Positions 25,901-32,662 of a stretch of DNA of 64,000 nt are shown in pieces. The notes under the pieces are model-generated. The model did not search any database and was not told the DNA's origin. It saw only the letters and a program-made list of their open reading frames with translations. Position 1 is the first letter of the stretch. Each line of letters opens with the position of its first letter. Origin of the DNA: Magnetococcales bacterium (GTDB taxonomy: Bacteria; Pseudomonadota; Magnetococcia; Magnetococcales; JADFWU01); NCBI GenBank assembly GCA_015234045.1, contig JADFWU010000016.1:1-64000 (forward strand). Reading direction: 5' to 3'. The translations under genes were made by a program, and so were the position numbers.

Positions 25901-26768
25901 AAATCGCCACCACTTGTGAAAGCGTTGATACGGTTATCGGTATAAATGTATCGGTATTGTTGCCAATACCAAGCTGTCCATTGTAGTTATCACCCCACAC
26001 CCACAACGCACCACTGGATGTCATGGCCATGGCGTGGTTATTACCAGCACTGATTGCCACTACCGTATCGGGCAATCCGGCAATCTGCACAGGCGCTCTG
26101 ATAATCGATGAAATACCCGGATCTTGACCAAGCTGTCCTTGATCATTCCTGCCCCACCCCCAAACCGTTCCATCCTGTTTGAGGGCAAGCATATAGTTTG
26201 AGCCTACTGAAATCGCCTGCACACCACTTAATGTAGAGATTTTCGAAGGTGTCAATTTTTTGCTGACATCACTTCCCAAACCTAATTGACCATACTGATT
26301 ATGACCCCATGACCAAACGTAGCCCGCGCTATCCAGAGCGGCACTGAAATAGTCACCCGCATCAATGGCGGCAATATCTGACAAACTCCACAACCGGGTT
26401 GGTTGATAAATATTTTCATCACTCCCGAGACCCAGCTGGCCAATACCATTATTACCCCACACCCACACGGAGCCATCTTCTTTCAACAACAGACTATGGA
26501 GCAACCCCGCTGCACTGGCCTTTGCCTGTGAAACATTGGGCACTTGGGTGGGAATGGAAATGGGCGTGTCCGAGGTCGTATTATTACCAAACTGACCGTC
26601 TGAATTACGCCCCCACACCCAGAGCGTGCCGTCGGCATGGACACCCAGCGTATGGTTCACACCTGCGGATATATAAGGTTCCACCGCGTCAACAGATGGT
26701 GTCATCACCATCTGAATGAGTAGCGTAAGAACAAAGGCAAAGCCCATGATGGCGGCGTTGCGCTTCAT
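19992..26768 (-). CDS. Giant exported RCC1 / Ig-like / PKD / cyclophilin protein
   Basis: 2258 residues with a signal peptide (1-28, ending SVDA). Two RCC1 beta-propellers (about 30-385 and 395-790; W-x-W-G-x-N-x-x-G-Q-L-G units) open it. A cadherin/Big-like unit, a He_PIG domain (LPAWASFNTSTGKITGTP), a chitobiase-C-like unit (IHYTTNGTSP), a PKD domain (near 1280-1360) and about nine carboxypeptidase-regulatory-like repeats follow. The last 195 residues are a cyclophilin-type prolyl isomerase: FHRVIQDFMIQGG keeps the Arg, Phe, Met and Gln active-site residues and SQFFI is present, but the usual late His is Tyr (GYAVFG). It is probably surface-exposed or secreted, with a prolyl isomerase at the tip. 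The start has a strong AAGGAG ribosome-binding site. Large plus-strand ORFs here are shadows. Confidence 0.88.
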   Translation of the reverse strand: MKRNAAIMGFAFVLTLLIQMVMTPSVDAVEPYISAGVNHTLGVHADGTLWVWGRNSDGQFGNNTTSDTPISIPTQVPNVSQAKASAAGLLHSLLLKEDGSVWVWGNNGIGQLGLGSDENIYQPTRLWSLSDIAAIDAGDYFSAALDSAGYVWSWGHNQYGQLGLGSDVSKKLTPSKISTLSGVQAISVGSNYMLALKQDGTVWGWGRNDQGQLGQDPGISSIIRAPVQIAGLPDTVVAISAGNNHAMAMTSSGALWVWGDNYNGQLGIGNNTDTFIPITVSTLSQVVAISASTGSSVVLRQDGTLWSWGQNNYGQLGLGHKTKTNTPAQISTLTGISKISAGGYHFIAQTNQGELYSWGGNNSGQLGNTTTTNLSEPAPVVNPIDTEEIFSLTTAVVPGSSIPVTTTATLSAGPHSLAVSDDGDLWGWGFNAQSQTGVTGIDEIGRPEKSTQFQNVSQVSVGGLDPDEGFSAILKRDGTVWIQGWDAFGYLTASGTQDLSIPVKITGLPTDLIEIEAGAGHVMVLQSSGVVWSWGYNGNGQLGNSSRISTSTPAEVSGLSRVVEIATGSLHSVALTSDGVVYSWGENSRGELGLGHTVIADQPTAVPSLGNITAIAAGERHTMVKTDSARIRAWGANHYGQLGLGDYMDRTAPTLVPGLYDVHVMAGGRNHSVALLTDGTGYGWGDNRYGQLGTDNQDSTFFPAQIPGLISGIILDAWDHTLVLRSDGHVLGWGRNDVSQLGLGISGDHYRPIVITTTSGGQDLDLVQNDTQLYLIEDNGGSGVLPPPDGATKPYAYAITGQPEKGIISDLNTSTGAFTYTPFANANGVDTITYKANTSDAENHSYEIIIEPVNDVPIISGSPVTTIKASRDYSFQPDVLDVDGQGLTFTVENLPAWASFNTSTGKITGTPQTAGTTYDVTITVSDGTATAILDPFSITVLSLSGPAAVISPTPGVFAEPVTVSFDCEYASALGCTAIHYTTNGTSPTTSSPKYSAPFVLSQTTTLRYFAIDGGGYSQGVKSAVFTVDDTDPVVSITTPVDQEILSSSSAFPLISGAVSDVGGAMPTVHVQISNGQFQLRHDSSSRYQWTQESAWIDVDSLSGSNGVYGWSLNLSSAVVTGGGSLPSDFYTIKARAIDAAGNSDSDMRLFALGSPAQDDIVVGVGEGVVNGVLFNSLDLHRMADVTVTVGGETIQTDTSGRFSLALASGSRTLTTDVSGYLDVSDTFTMSSGATLTKLYALERDDGDIGPPGTIVIKDMVLPTEARASKAQIFQANALQAGGEVTDYLWLFEDGNTRSGSQVIYTFKQPGSQTVTLTVTGSDGNTLQQSFTVDVAEARYAISGMVSGLSTGDQLIISALSESKSIARTLTLTAESAFAPFTIENMQPASDYRLFVTAERYADGYWQGVVDGLPTPLRAWDQATLLDLSEHDISGINIQVEEGISLTVNLTGTQPGDMFDVMAYSDHSGSFVWTTVTALNTSVSAMLTGLISADDYQVMITPQNGDQVGGFYAGDGLSPAGEQRAAQIDLTTSRDVHVALSDGMSISGTVSGVSQGPVVVEAWSSRLSRGGRVMLNSSGSFAIKGLPPASDYRLFVESDYQPGGYYSASGLTTFIDAMRFNLESESQSDVDVFLSSGRSVSGTVSNLPDAVTGRVNAWSNVQNHFVSVPIENEGGYVFSGLHSVEDYRVSVEVPERGVAPQLVDLTGGSRSNINFSLLEGGRLDGVIYGLTSNEQAQIEAWSSTNDQQITDTIYGSGYGSDDFTLRGILPADDLILAVETKSGRYYFSQAGVVRTPVTATRLSLDEGETLNGLDMNLTTSQSLTISGSLTGIPDALADQVVTITAISDSGSYAQTKRSGNGDFQITGVPSGSYSLSVSAPDLVDLYYSGSSWQVSHENAGRVTILSNIANLSIAMSAGRIIAGDVWTNSVVTPGVTVQAWDDTLKIAGSAVTAQDGSFEITGLSASGTYNLEARKGRDVAGLQGLSLASGDQTGLLLELESGAGSIVGTIENGAGALVLIHDSVGDFVDAVVADSNGAFAVTGLNSAASYRVDVDSDGDYSVLEVSEANVSANGVPLSLGVTVEPVDVTIATSLGAITLELYPDKSPITVANFLEYVDSGYYSYMIFHRVIQDFMIQGGGFELKYSGGDLVPFYKTPNASIVNEAATNGLSNLRGTIAMARQSGADTATSQFFINHKDNLFLDYQLGVTPGYAVFGQVTDGLDVVDTIAAVETTGEDSNAAPMANYPIEPVLIYSISRN

Positions 26769-27033
26769 TGATGGATCTCCTTGAGGTCGTCTTGCCTGTT
26801 AATTCAAAGTCGCCATTCTGCAACAGTACAGAATGCATCCTTATGTTAATTGCATTTTTTATACCATTGAGGCAAAAGAGGTGTAGACTCGTGCATACTG
26901 TTCGATGCGGATGAGGGTTGTGCAGGACACTATGAAATCGACTATTCAGGATTAATGATCTGATTGATTCTTATTCAAATTTTCGACAAAACCGCTATAT
27001 TAAACAGTTATCTAAACAAAGGAAGCGCACCCC
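26769..27033. other. Intergenic gap between the two giant exported-protein genes
   Basis: 265 AT-rich bases, no ORF of note. 26973-26999 (ttcaaattttcgacaaaaccgctatat) matches the tail of the palindromic repeat at 36407-36535 and 57314-57437. It presumably carries the promoter of the 2258-residue gene, but I see no confident boxes. Confidence 0.35.
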
Positions 27034-30000
27034 TTACTGAGGACCAACGATGCCTTCCTTGTTATCTCCCCAGATACCAGACCAAACCTGCCCACCATGG
27101 ATATAGTGAACACTGTCATTTAACAACAACGCCCGATCCTGTGCAAAGTACCAATAACCGCCGTCAGTATCACCATTGTCCCGACTCGAAATGGTGATCT
27201 GCCCAATGGGATCAATACGCTCTTGCAGAGAAGATGCGCCATCAGAGTAAATATCGAACAAGTGCAAACCGGTATCAGTCCAATCATACCAAGTCCAAGG
27301 TTGACCCAGATCGGCCCATGCATGGGTTGGCTCGGTATCATGGCGTTTAACGGGAATGGCCAACCTTCCGGGCTTACCGTCCATAGGCGGCAACCAAGCC
27401 ATGGCATGATGATCACTGAGGATGCCGGAATCCGTACCACGTTGACCAATCACATGGGATTCAAGTTCTGATGGATTATCAGGGTCCGCGACATCAAACA
27501 GAGTCAGTTTGAGTCCCTGATACCACGCGCCACGCCCACCCATATCTGACGCGTCTGTATCCGCCACAGCTGTTTTTCCTATACCCAACAACAGGGTTTC
27601 ACCAATGGGATGCAGATAGTCGGAATACCCTTCAATATGCAGCGCACCACGTTGAACCGGGTTGAACGGATCGGCCAGATCAAACACATATAGAGGATCG
27701 GTCACCTTAAAGGTCACCAGATAAGCCCGTGAGCCGACATAGCGTACCGAGTACAAACGTTCACCCAACGCGCCAATACCATCAACATGAGCGGTCTCTT
27801 CCAAGCTTGGCAGAACAGTGGACAGATCACTCGTTTTTTCCTGCAACAAGGTCAAGCGCGTGGTTGCGGTGTCGTTCCAAGTCTGTCCCAAAGAAGTTGC
27901 AATACGCAGGGTGTTGTCATACTCACTCATGCGAAACGGTTTTTTATCCTGCTCCCAGCCCAGAGTACCTCGAACAGTACCAGAACCCCGATAGAGCGGC
28001 CCCTCTTCCGTGAGTGAAAATTTATGTATGGCTGTCGTTTCCACCATTTCAACAGGTTCCATCAGGGCATCAAACCGCCCTATTGGTCGGATTCGCGGTG
28101 CTGCGTAATTCACACGGGTTGTGGCCAGATAGAGACTCTCGGTAGAAACATAGATCGTCTCGGTAGGCCCAACAACACAGTGCGCCAACCACTGATCAGG
28201 CTGTGCCAGGTCAATGGTCACCAGTGTGATCAGATCAGGCGTTATGGCCCGTTTTTCTGAAAAAGAGGGCACAAAGCAGTTTTCCGGCTCCACCAGATCA
28301 CCGTGATCAATACCGTTGATTGAGATATCAGGCAACAAATCAGAAACCGTTATCTGTTCTGTAAGAGTCTGATTATCCTGTTTTTCGGAATCCGTGACCG
28401 GATAGTAGTTGAAATCGCGTGGTGACGGTGTATAGCGGGTGACCAGGTAGAGTTTCTCACCGATGCGCCGACTGGAAATCAACTGACCATTGATCTTGAT
28501 ATGGGTGTTGCGTTCGATAGCCGTTGGGTCAGAGACATCATAAAAACCGATTTCAGTATCACCGGAGCGCCAATACCAAGGACTCAACCACATTGCCCAC
28601 ATGTTACTGTTGCGACCGCCTACGGTAACAAGCATATCTGCCGCATCTTCGGGACGGTTGTTGGCCAGATAGAGTCCATCAACCTGCTCGTCCGATTCAA
28701 AGGCAATTTCATCCACCTCAGTAACGGATGCAGGATCATCACGCACACGCAATACCCGCAGATGTTTTTTCGTATAATGGAAAGGTGCCACAAAACTGCT
28801 CACGGCAACATCCGATTCTACACTGTTATCGGTTATTGATTGGTCTGAGATGAGATAAAGATAGTGACCATCGCTTTTGATCCGATCCGCCTCATCCACG
28901 CCAACCTCTTGGAGATTGGTACTGGAAACAGTGGCACCACTACCGGCATCACTGCTGGCATCCGCCTCCATGGCAGTAGCCATATATAAACGATCATACA
29001 TTTGGGGCGTGGCACTATCCAACAGCCCTTGAGTCAGGAAATCCTTGAGCGCCTCACCACTGGCCACCTGAGCCAGAGCAAAGCCCGGCCCACTCTGTCC
29101 TTGAGGTCTCATGGCAAGATGAATCATGCCAGGCTTTTGTTGGGTGTCAGTCGCTGTTGTTACAGGCAGCGTGATTCGATTCCAGGCTTTGTGTTCCATA
29201 CCGGTTGTCAGATCGTCCCGCACTTCATACCAACCCGCACCATCACGAGCGCTGAGACTCAGTACCAACTCATCCGATGGATCATCATCCATATTGGCGC
29301 ACGCAGGCATGACAGCCCCAGAACGTTGGTTATAACCACGCCATCCCAACCGCAACCAACCCCGTCTCAATCCAGTAGCACTTTTGGTATGAAGAGCATC
29401 AGCACTATCAAACACCCTCAACCAGCCACCACCACCCTGCCCCATGCCCAACAGCAACTCAGAAGCGCCGTCACCATCCAGATCACAGATAGCTGGCCAA
29501 ATACCCTCATCATTTCTCTGATATTTTAAATGACCAGGACGCTTCCAATCCAGATGTGCAAAAGATGCCTGAGCGTCATCAAACACCTCTACCCAACCTT
29601 TACCGCCTGGACCCGAGGCAATGACGATTTCGTCAGCACTGTCCTGATCCAAATTACCTACCGCTGGTCTCACACCACCGCCGGAACGGTTATATTTTTT
29701 ACCGGAATACCGTTTCCAACCATTTGTGTGGCTCGTACCTGCGATTTTTTTATACCCATGCAGGGCATCATCCAGCAACAGAAACCAACCCCGACTACCA
29801 TCACCCAAACCGATCACCAACTCATCCAGACCATCGTCATCCAGATCACCACAGGCGGGCATGGTTTCGCCGTTGGCATCGTTATATTTTTTCCAGGGAA
29901 TCCGCAACCAGCGCAGATGCGCATGACTGTGACTCTCATCATCAAGAATCTCAATCCAACCACCACTGCCCGGCCCAAGCCCAACCACCAACTCATCCGC

Positions 30001-30249
30001 CCCATCACCATCAACATCACACCAAGCAGGCCGTGTATCACCGTCATGCTGGTGATTATCGTCCCCACTCACCCGAACACGCCCTTCTGAACTGGCCGGA
30101 TCAAAAGGATCAAGCAACGCCACGGCACCCGCACCGCCCACACCATGACTCATGGCCATCGCACCAGGCAGCCCTGCATTGGCATTGAAAGAAAAGAGGC
30201 AAAAAAGGAAAGCGCCGAGAATAGAACCAAGCATGGTGTGACGAATCAT
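27034..30249 (-). CDS. Exported protein: FG-GAP/VCBS-like repeats plus C-terminal beta-propeller
   Basis: 1071 residues. A signal peptide (about 1-26, ending ANAG) precedes six or so FG-GAP/VCBS-like units (about 45-350) with D-x-D-G-x-x-E-L (DVDGDGADELVVGLGPG, DLDDDGLDELVIGLGDG). These resemble calcium-binding integrin-like blades. From about 435 the protein matches the secreted beta-propeller family of PF09826: NLQEVGVDEADRIKSDGHYLYLISD, later DPLYVFDLADPFNPVQRGALHIEGYSDYLHPI and LFDVADPDNP. The family function is unknown, and peptidase-inhibitor or adhesive roles have been guessed. It lies 265 bases from the 2258-residue gene on the same strand. The start at 30249 has GGAAGTG. Confidence 0.85.
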   Translation of the reverse strand: MIRHTMLGSILGAFLFCLFSFNANAGLPGAMAMSHGVGGAGAVALLDPFDPASSEGRVRVSGDDNHQHDGDTRPAWCDVDGDGADELVVGLGPGSGGWIEILDDESHSHAHLRWLRIPWKKYNDANGETMPACGDLDDDGLDELVIGLGDGSRGWFLLLDDALHGYKKIAGTSHTNGWKRYSGKKYNRSGGGVRPAVGNLDQDSADEIVIASGPGGKGWVEVFDDAQASFAHLDWKRPGHLKYQRNDEGIWPAICDLDGDGASELLLGMGQGGGGWLRVFDSADALHTKSATGLRRGWLRLGWRGYNQRSGAVMPACANMDDDPSDELVLSLSARDGAGWYEVRDDLTTGMEHKAWNRITLPVTTATDTQQKPGMIHLAMRPQGQSGPGFALAQVASGEALKDFLTQGLLDSATPQMYDRLYMATAMEADASSDAGSGATVSSTNLQEVGVDEADRIKSDGHYLYLISDQSITDNSVESDVAVSSFVAPFHYTKKHLRVLRVRDDPASVTEVDEIAFESDEQVDGLYLANNRPEDAADMLVTVGGRNSNMWAMWLSPWYWRSGDTEIGFYDVSDPTAIERNTHIKINGQLISSRRIGEKLYLVTRYTPSPRDFNYYPVTDSEKQDNQTLTEQITVSDLLPDISINGIDHGDLVEPENCFVPSFSEKRAITPDLITLVTIDLAQPDQWLAHCVVGPTETIYVSTESLYLATTRVNYAAPRIRPIGRFDALMEPVEMVETTAIHKFSLTEEGPLYRGSGTVRGTLGWEQDKKPFRMSEYDNTLRIATSLGQTWNDTATTRLTLLQEKTSDLSTVLPSLEETAHVDGIGALGERLYSVRYVGSRAYLVTFKVTDPLYVFDLADPFNPVQRGALHIEGYSDYLHPIGETLLLGIGKTAVADTDASDMGGRGAWYQGLKLTLFDVADPDNPSELESHVIGQRGTDSGILSDHHAMAWLPPMDGKPGRLAIPVKRHDTEPTHAWADLGQPWTWYDWTDTGLHLFDIYSDGASSLQERIDPIGQITISSRDNGDTDGGYWYFAQDRALLLNDSVHYIHGGQVWSGIWGDNKEGIVGPQ

Positions 30250-30330
30250 GAGTACACTTCCATTTGGTTAAGGCTGTTTTTTGAGAGTGTAGAGCCTTTT
30301 CAATGTACTATTTATTCAAATTTTTTTCAA

Positions 30331-30350
30331 TATTCAACTGCGTAACTCTA
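30331..30350. repeat. Single end of the small TAGGAGTTACGCA element
   Basis: tattcaactgcgtaactcta corresponds to the right end of the 8605-8720 element. It lies upstream of the beta-propeller gene and directly before the 48-bp repeat at 30357. Confidence 0.5.
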
Positions 30351-30356
30351 TAATCT

Positions 30357-30404
30357 TGCGCGAGAGGGATAATTTATTTTTTCCGCGACCCTTAACCTAT
30401 CAAT
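30357..30404. repeat. 48-bp intergenic repeat, copy 1
   Basis: The 48 bases around ggataatttattttttccgc match 49554-49601 at 43 of 48 positions without gaps. It lies at the 3' end of the Nudix gene, overlapping its stop codon. Both copies are immediately downstream of minus-strand or convergent genes. Confidence 0.75.
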
Positions 30405-31056
30405 GCGTTTTAAGAAGGTAAAAATAGCGCTGCATCAGAATCCGAACACCATCGGCATAACGCCAGGGATTCTCTTCAACATCATCCTTCAAAGCGCGCA
30501 ATGTCATAGCCCGATGATCCACGGCCTCACCGTCCAAAAACTGAAACGGACCATCAAACACACCCGCGTACACCACAACATTGGACCGCTTGAGCCAAGG
30601 TTCGCCATTGCGTACCCGAACCAGAGAGCCGTGCCAGGGATCATGATCAATCATGCGGATCAAAGCGCGTTGCCCGGGTTGATGACTGTCGGATTTTAGC
30701 AGAGTGTGGTAGTGCAGATCATCATCAGCTATGGTGACATGCCCGACACCAACCTCCTCCATCATCTCCTTACGCGCATTCTCATCAAAGGCCGCACGTG
30801 ACAAAGAGCGATCCTCCGTGACAACATGACCACCGACCGATTTATCCCACATGAAGGGGTTCTCAGGTCGGTCGCCTCGTTTGACCAATCGGATCTCTCC
30901 ATTACTGTGCATGAGGATGACATTGATCACGGGCAGAGCCAGGTGGGCATCACCGTGTTTTCGCGAATATTTTCTAATCTCTTCAAATAGTTTTGGCCGT
31001 GCATCGGTCTTAACATAGTGGCCGTGACGATTGGTGGCATGAAGGCGTTCAGCCAT
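30400..31056 (-). CDS. Nudix hydrolase, IPP-isomerase-like subgroup
   Basis: A 218-residue Nudix-fold protein. The box is GGHVVTEDRSLSRAAFDENARKEMMEEVGVG, longer than MutT's between the Gly pair and the REXXEE-type helix but keeping ENARKEMMEEVG. Preceding FMWDKSVGGHV resembles the isopentenyl-diphosphate isomerase / YfcD subgroup, which often acts on unidentified nucleoside diphosphates. Substrate unknown. ATG 31056 follows AAGGAATAAATA. It is on the same strand as, and 40 bases from, the 54-residue membrane peptide gene and may share the phosphorelay transcript. Confidence 0.85.
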   Translation of the reverse strand: MAERLHATNRHGHYVKTDARPKLFEEIRKYSRKHGDAHLALPVINVILMHSNGEIRLVKRGDRPENPFMWDKSVGGHVVTEDRSLSRAAFDENARKEMMEEVGVGHVTIADDDLHYHTLLKSDSHQPGQRALIRMIDHDPWHGSLVRVRNGEPWLKRSNVVVYAGVFDGPFQFLDGEAVDHRAMTLRALKDDVEENPWRYADGVRILMQRYFYLLKTH

Positions 31057-31095
31057 TATTTATTCCTTATTATTTGCCGTCTGTCCCGATCATTT

Positions 31096-31260
31096 CTACA
31101 GACCTATTCGACGCAGTAACAGTCGCACCGCCTGCACCAAGACGTTAAAGAGTACCGACTTTCCTGTCGGTGACAGGCCGACCTTGATGCCGCGTCTATG
31201 TAAAATATAGGAGACGATCAGAAAGAGAATAAACAGAAAGATAGCAATGCGAATAATCAT
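31096..31260 (-). CDS. Small single-span membrane protein (54 aa)
   Basis: Not in the ORF track. It reads MIIRIAIFLFILFLIVSYIL then a basic tail (HRRGIKVGLSPTGKS, VRLLLRRIGL). There is one transmembrane helix at residues 3-20 with a positively charged cytoplasmic end. ATG 31260 has AGGGGG five bases upstream and lies 10 bases after the stop of the zinc-ribbon gene, so it is translated from the phosphorelay operon. It could be an accessory or regulatory peptide for the kinase. No family recognised. Confidence 0.65.
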   Translation of the reverse strand: MIIRIAIFLFILFLIVSYILHRRGIKVGLSPTGKSVLFNVLVQAVRLLLRRIGL

Positions 31261-31270
31261 GCAACCCCCT

Positions 31271-31642
31271 TCACATCACCATATGTTTTTCATAGAACGC
31301 TCTTGCACTGATGGTATTTGAACAGGTTTGGCAGATAAAATTCTTTAAATTTTCCGCATCGCCAAAAATGCCATCCTCTTTATTGATATCAAAGTAGCCT
31401 GCACACACTCTGCACGCCTTGATATCATTTTTTCTCCGCTTAAGATCACTGATCACCTCAAGGGCCAACTCTCTGAACGGAATGAAATCCGGGTGTGAGA
31501 TCTGCGTTCTATCCGAATTGAGACTGATCTCCTGATAATTCATATTTTCGACAATGAGAAACCAGTAGTTGGCATCAAAATCGGAATCAGTCAGACTGTT
31601 TGCTTCTGCTATGGAGAGAACAGTGAACGGTTGATCTGACAT
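31271..31642 (-). CDS. Small zinc-ribbon-like protein
   Basis: 123 residues from ATG 31642 (M3 of the ORF; GGAG sits eight bases upstream, better than for 31648). The C-terminal half has CRVC and CQTC separated by about 29 residues, a plausible four-cysteine zinc ribbon. The N-terminal half is acidic and unplaced. It follows the REC-PAS regulator by 33 bases and precedes the 54-residue membrane peptide. It is likely a partner of the phosphorelay, possibly metal or redox responsive, but no named family is recognised. Confidence 0.7.
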   Translation of the reverse strand: MSDQPFTVLSIAEANSLTDSDFDANYWFLIVENMNYQEISLNSDRTQISHPDFIPFRELALEVISDLKRRKNDIKACRVCAGYFDINKEDGIFGDAENLKNFICQTCSNTISARAFYEKHMVM

Positions 31643-31675
31643 GATCATTACTCCATTGAGAAAGGGTCACAGCGT

Positions 31676-32662
31676 CTACTTCTGCGCCACCGACGCAGTA
31701 AGCTGGGATAGCGTCTGATCAAAGCGCTCCAGAACATCATCGGAAACAGAGGACTCCAGTTGAGTTCGCAGAGTCGTCAATGATTCGACTTCTCGCATCA
31801 CCGCCGAACGCACACCACCCAACGCATGACGGGCGACATCTTGTTCGCGTTTGCGCTGCATCATATCACGGAGTTTTTTCTCCATGCCGATGTCCCGACC
31901 AAGACAGATTACACCACTTCGGACATCGTTATCATCTTTAAGGACACCCATGGTCCACAAAACCGGAAAGGCTTTACCATCCGCAGCACGACAGGCCACT
32001 TCACCGGAAAAACTGCCCCGTGATTCCACCAGCACATCTATCTGATCCGCTTTATTCGGATCAATAAATAGTGATGCCGGTGATTGACCATACACATCTT
32101 CCGCTTTGCGTCCAAACGCCTTTTGCGCGGCTGCATTGAATTCAACAATTTTAAATTTTGCATCCATTGAGATAATGATATCCATGGATTGATCAATCAA
32201 CGAACGGATATAACGCTCGCGATCCAGAAGATCTCTATTGCGACTCTCCAATGCTCTGCGAATATTGAGCAAAGAGAGGTGATTGCTCACCCGCGCCTGA
32301 ACAATGGGCTCACTAACCGGCTTGGTAATATAGTCAACAGCACCCAATTCAAAGCCCCGGATTTCATCCTCAACCCGTGTCTTTGCGGTAACAAAAATAA
32401 CCGGGATATCGCGTGTTGCCGGATCTGATTTCATGCGCCGACACACTTCATATCCATCCATGCCCGGCATCATGATATCCAGCAACACCAAATCCGGAGG
32501 ATTGTCTGATTCCACCACTTTGAGCACCTGCTCACCGTTGAGCGCAATTCTTCGGTCATAGTCAGACAGAATATCCTTGAGAATATCAATATTGGTTTTC
32601 TGATCATCGACAATCAGAATCCGTGCCGGTTGACTGGATGCTTCCACACTGGACTTATTCAT
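31676..32662 (-). CDS. Response regulator, REC-PAS
   Basis: 328 residues from ATG 32662, which overlaps the kinase stop (ATGAATAA), so the pair is translationally coupled. The receiver domain (about 17-135) has ARILIVDDQ, phosphoacceptor Asp in LVLLDIMMPGMDGYE, VTAK and ITKPVSE. PAS follows (about 165-280, RSLIDQSMDIIISMDAKFKIVEFNAAAQKAFGR), then a helical coiled tail. No DNA-binding or enzymatic output is present; the regulator may act through the tail or by phosphotransfer. It is the natural target of the 1133-residue kinase upstream. Confidence 0.9.
   Translation of the reverse strand: MNKSSVEASSQPARILIVDDQKTNIDILKDILSDYDRRIALNGEQVLKVVESDNPPDLVLLDIMMPGMDGYEVCRRMKSDPATRDIPVIFVTAKTRVEDEIRGFELGAVDYITKPVSEPIVQARVSNHLSLLNIRRALESRNRDLLDRERYIRSLIDQSMDIIISMDAKFKIVEFNAAAQKAFGRKAEDVYGQSPASLFIDPNKADQIDVLVESRGSFSGEVACRAADGKAFPVLWTMGVLKDDNDVRSGVICLGRDIGMEKKLRDMMQRKREQDVARHALGGVRSAVMREVESLTTLRTQLESSVSDDVLERFDQTLSQLTASVAQK

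Noticed and set aside
29530-30090. 186-aa plus-strand ORF opposite the beta-propeller gene
   Set aside because: Thr/Ile/His-rich low-complexity translation of the complement of D-x-D-G repeats; no start signal.
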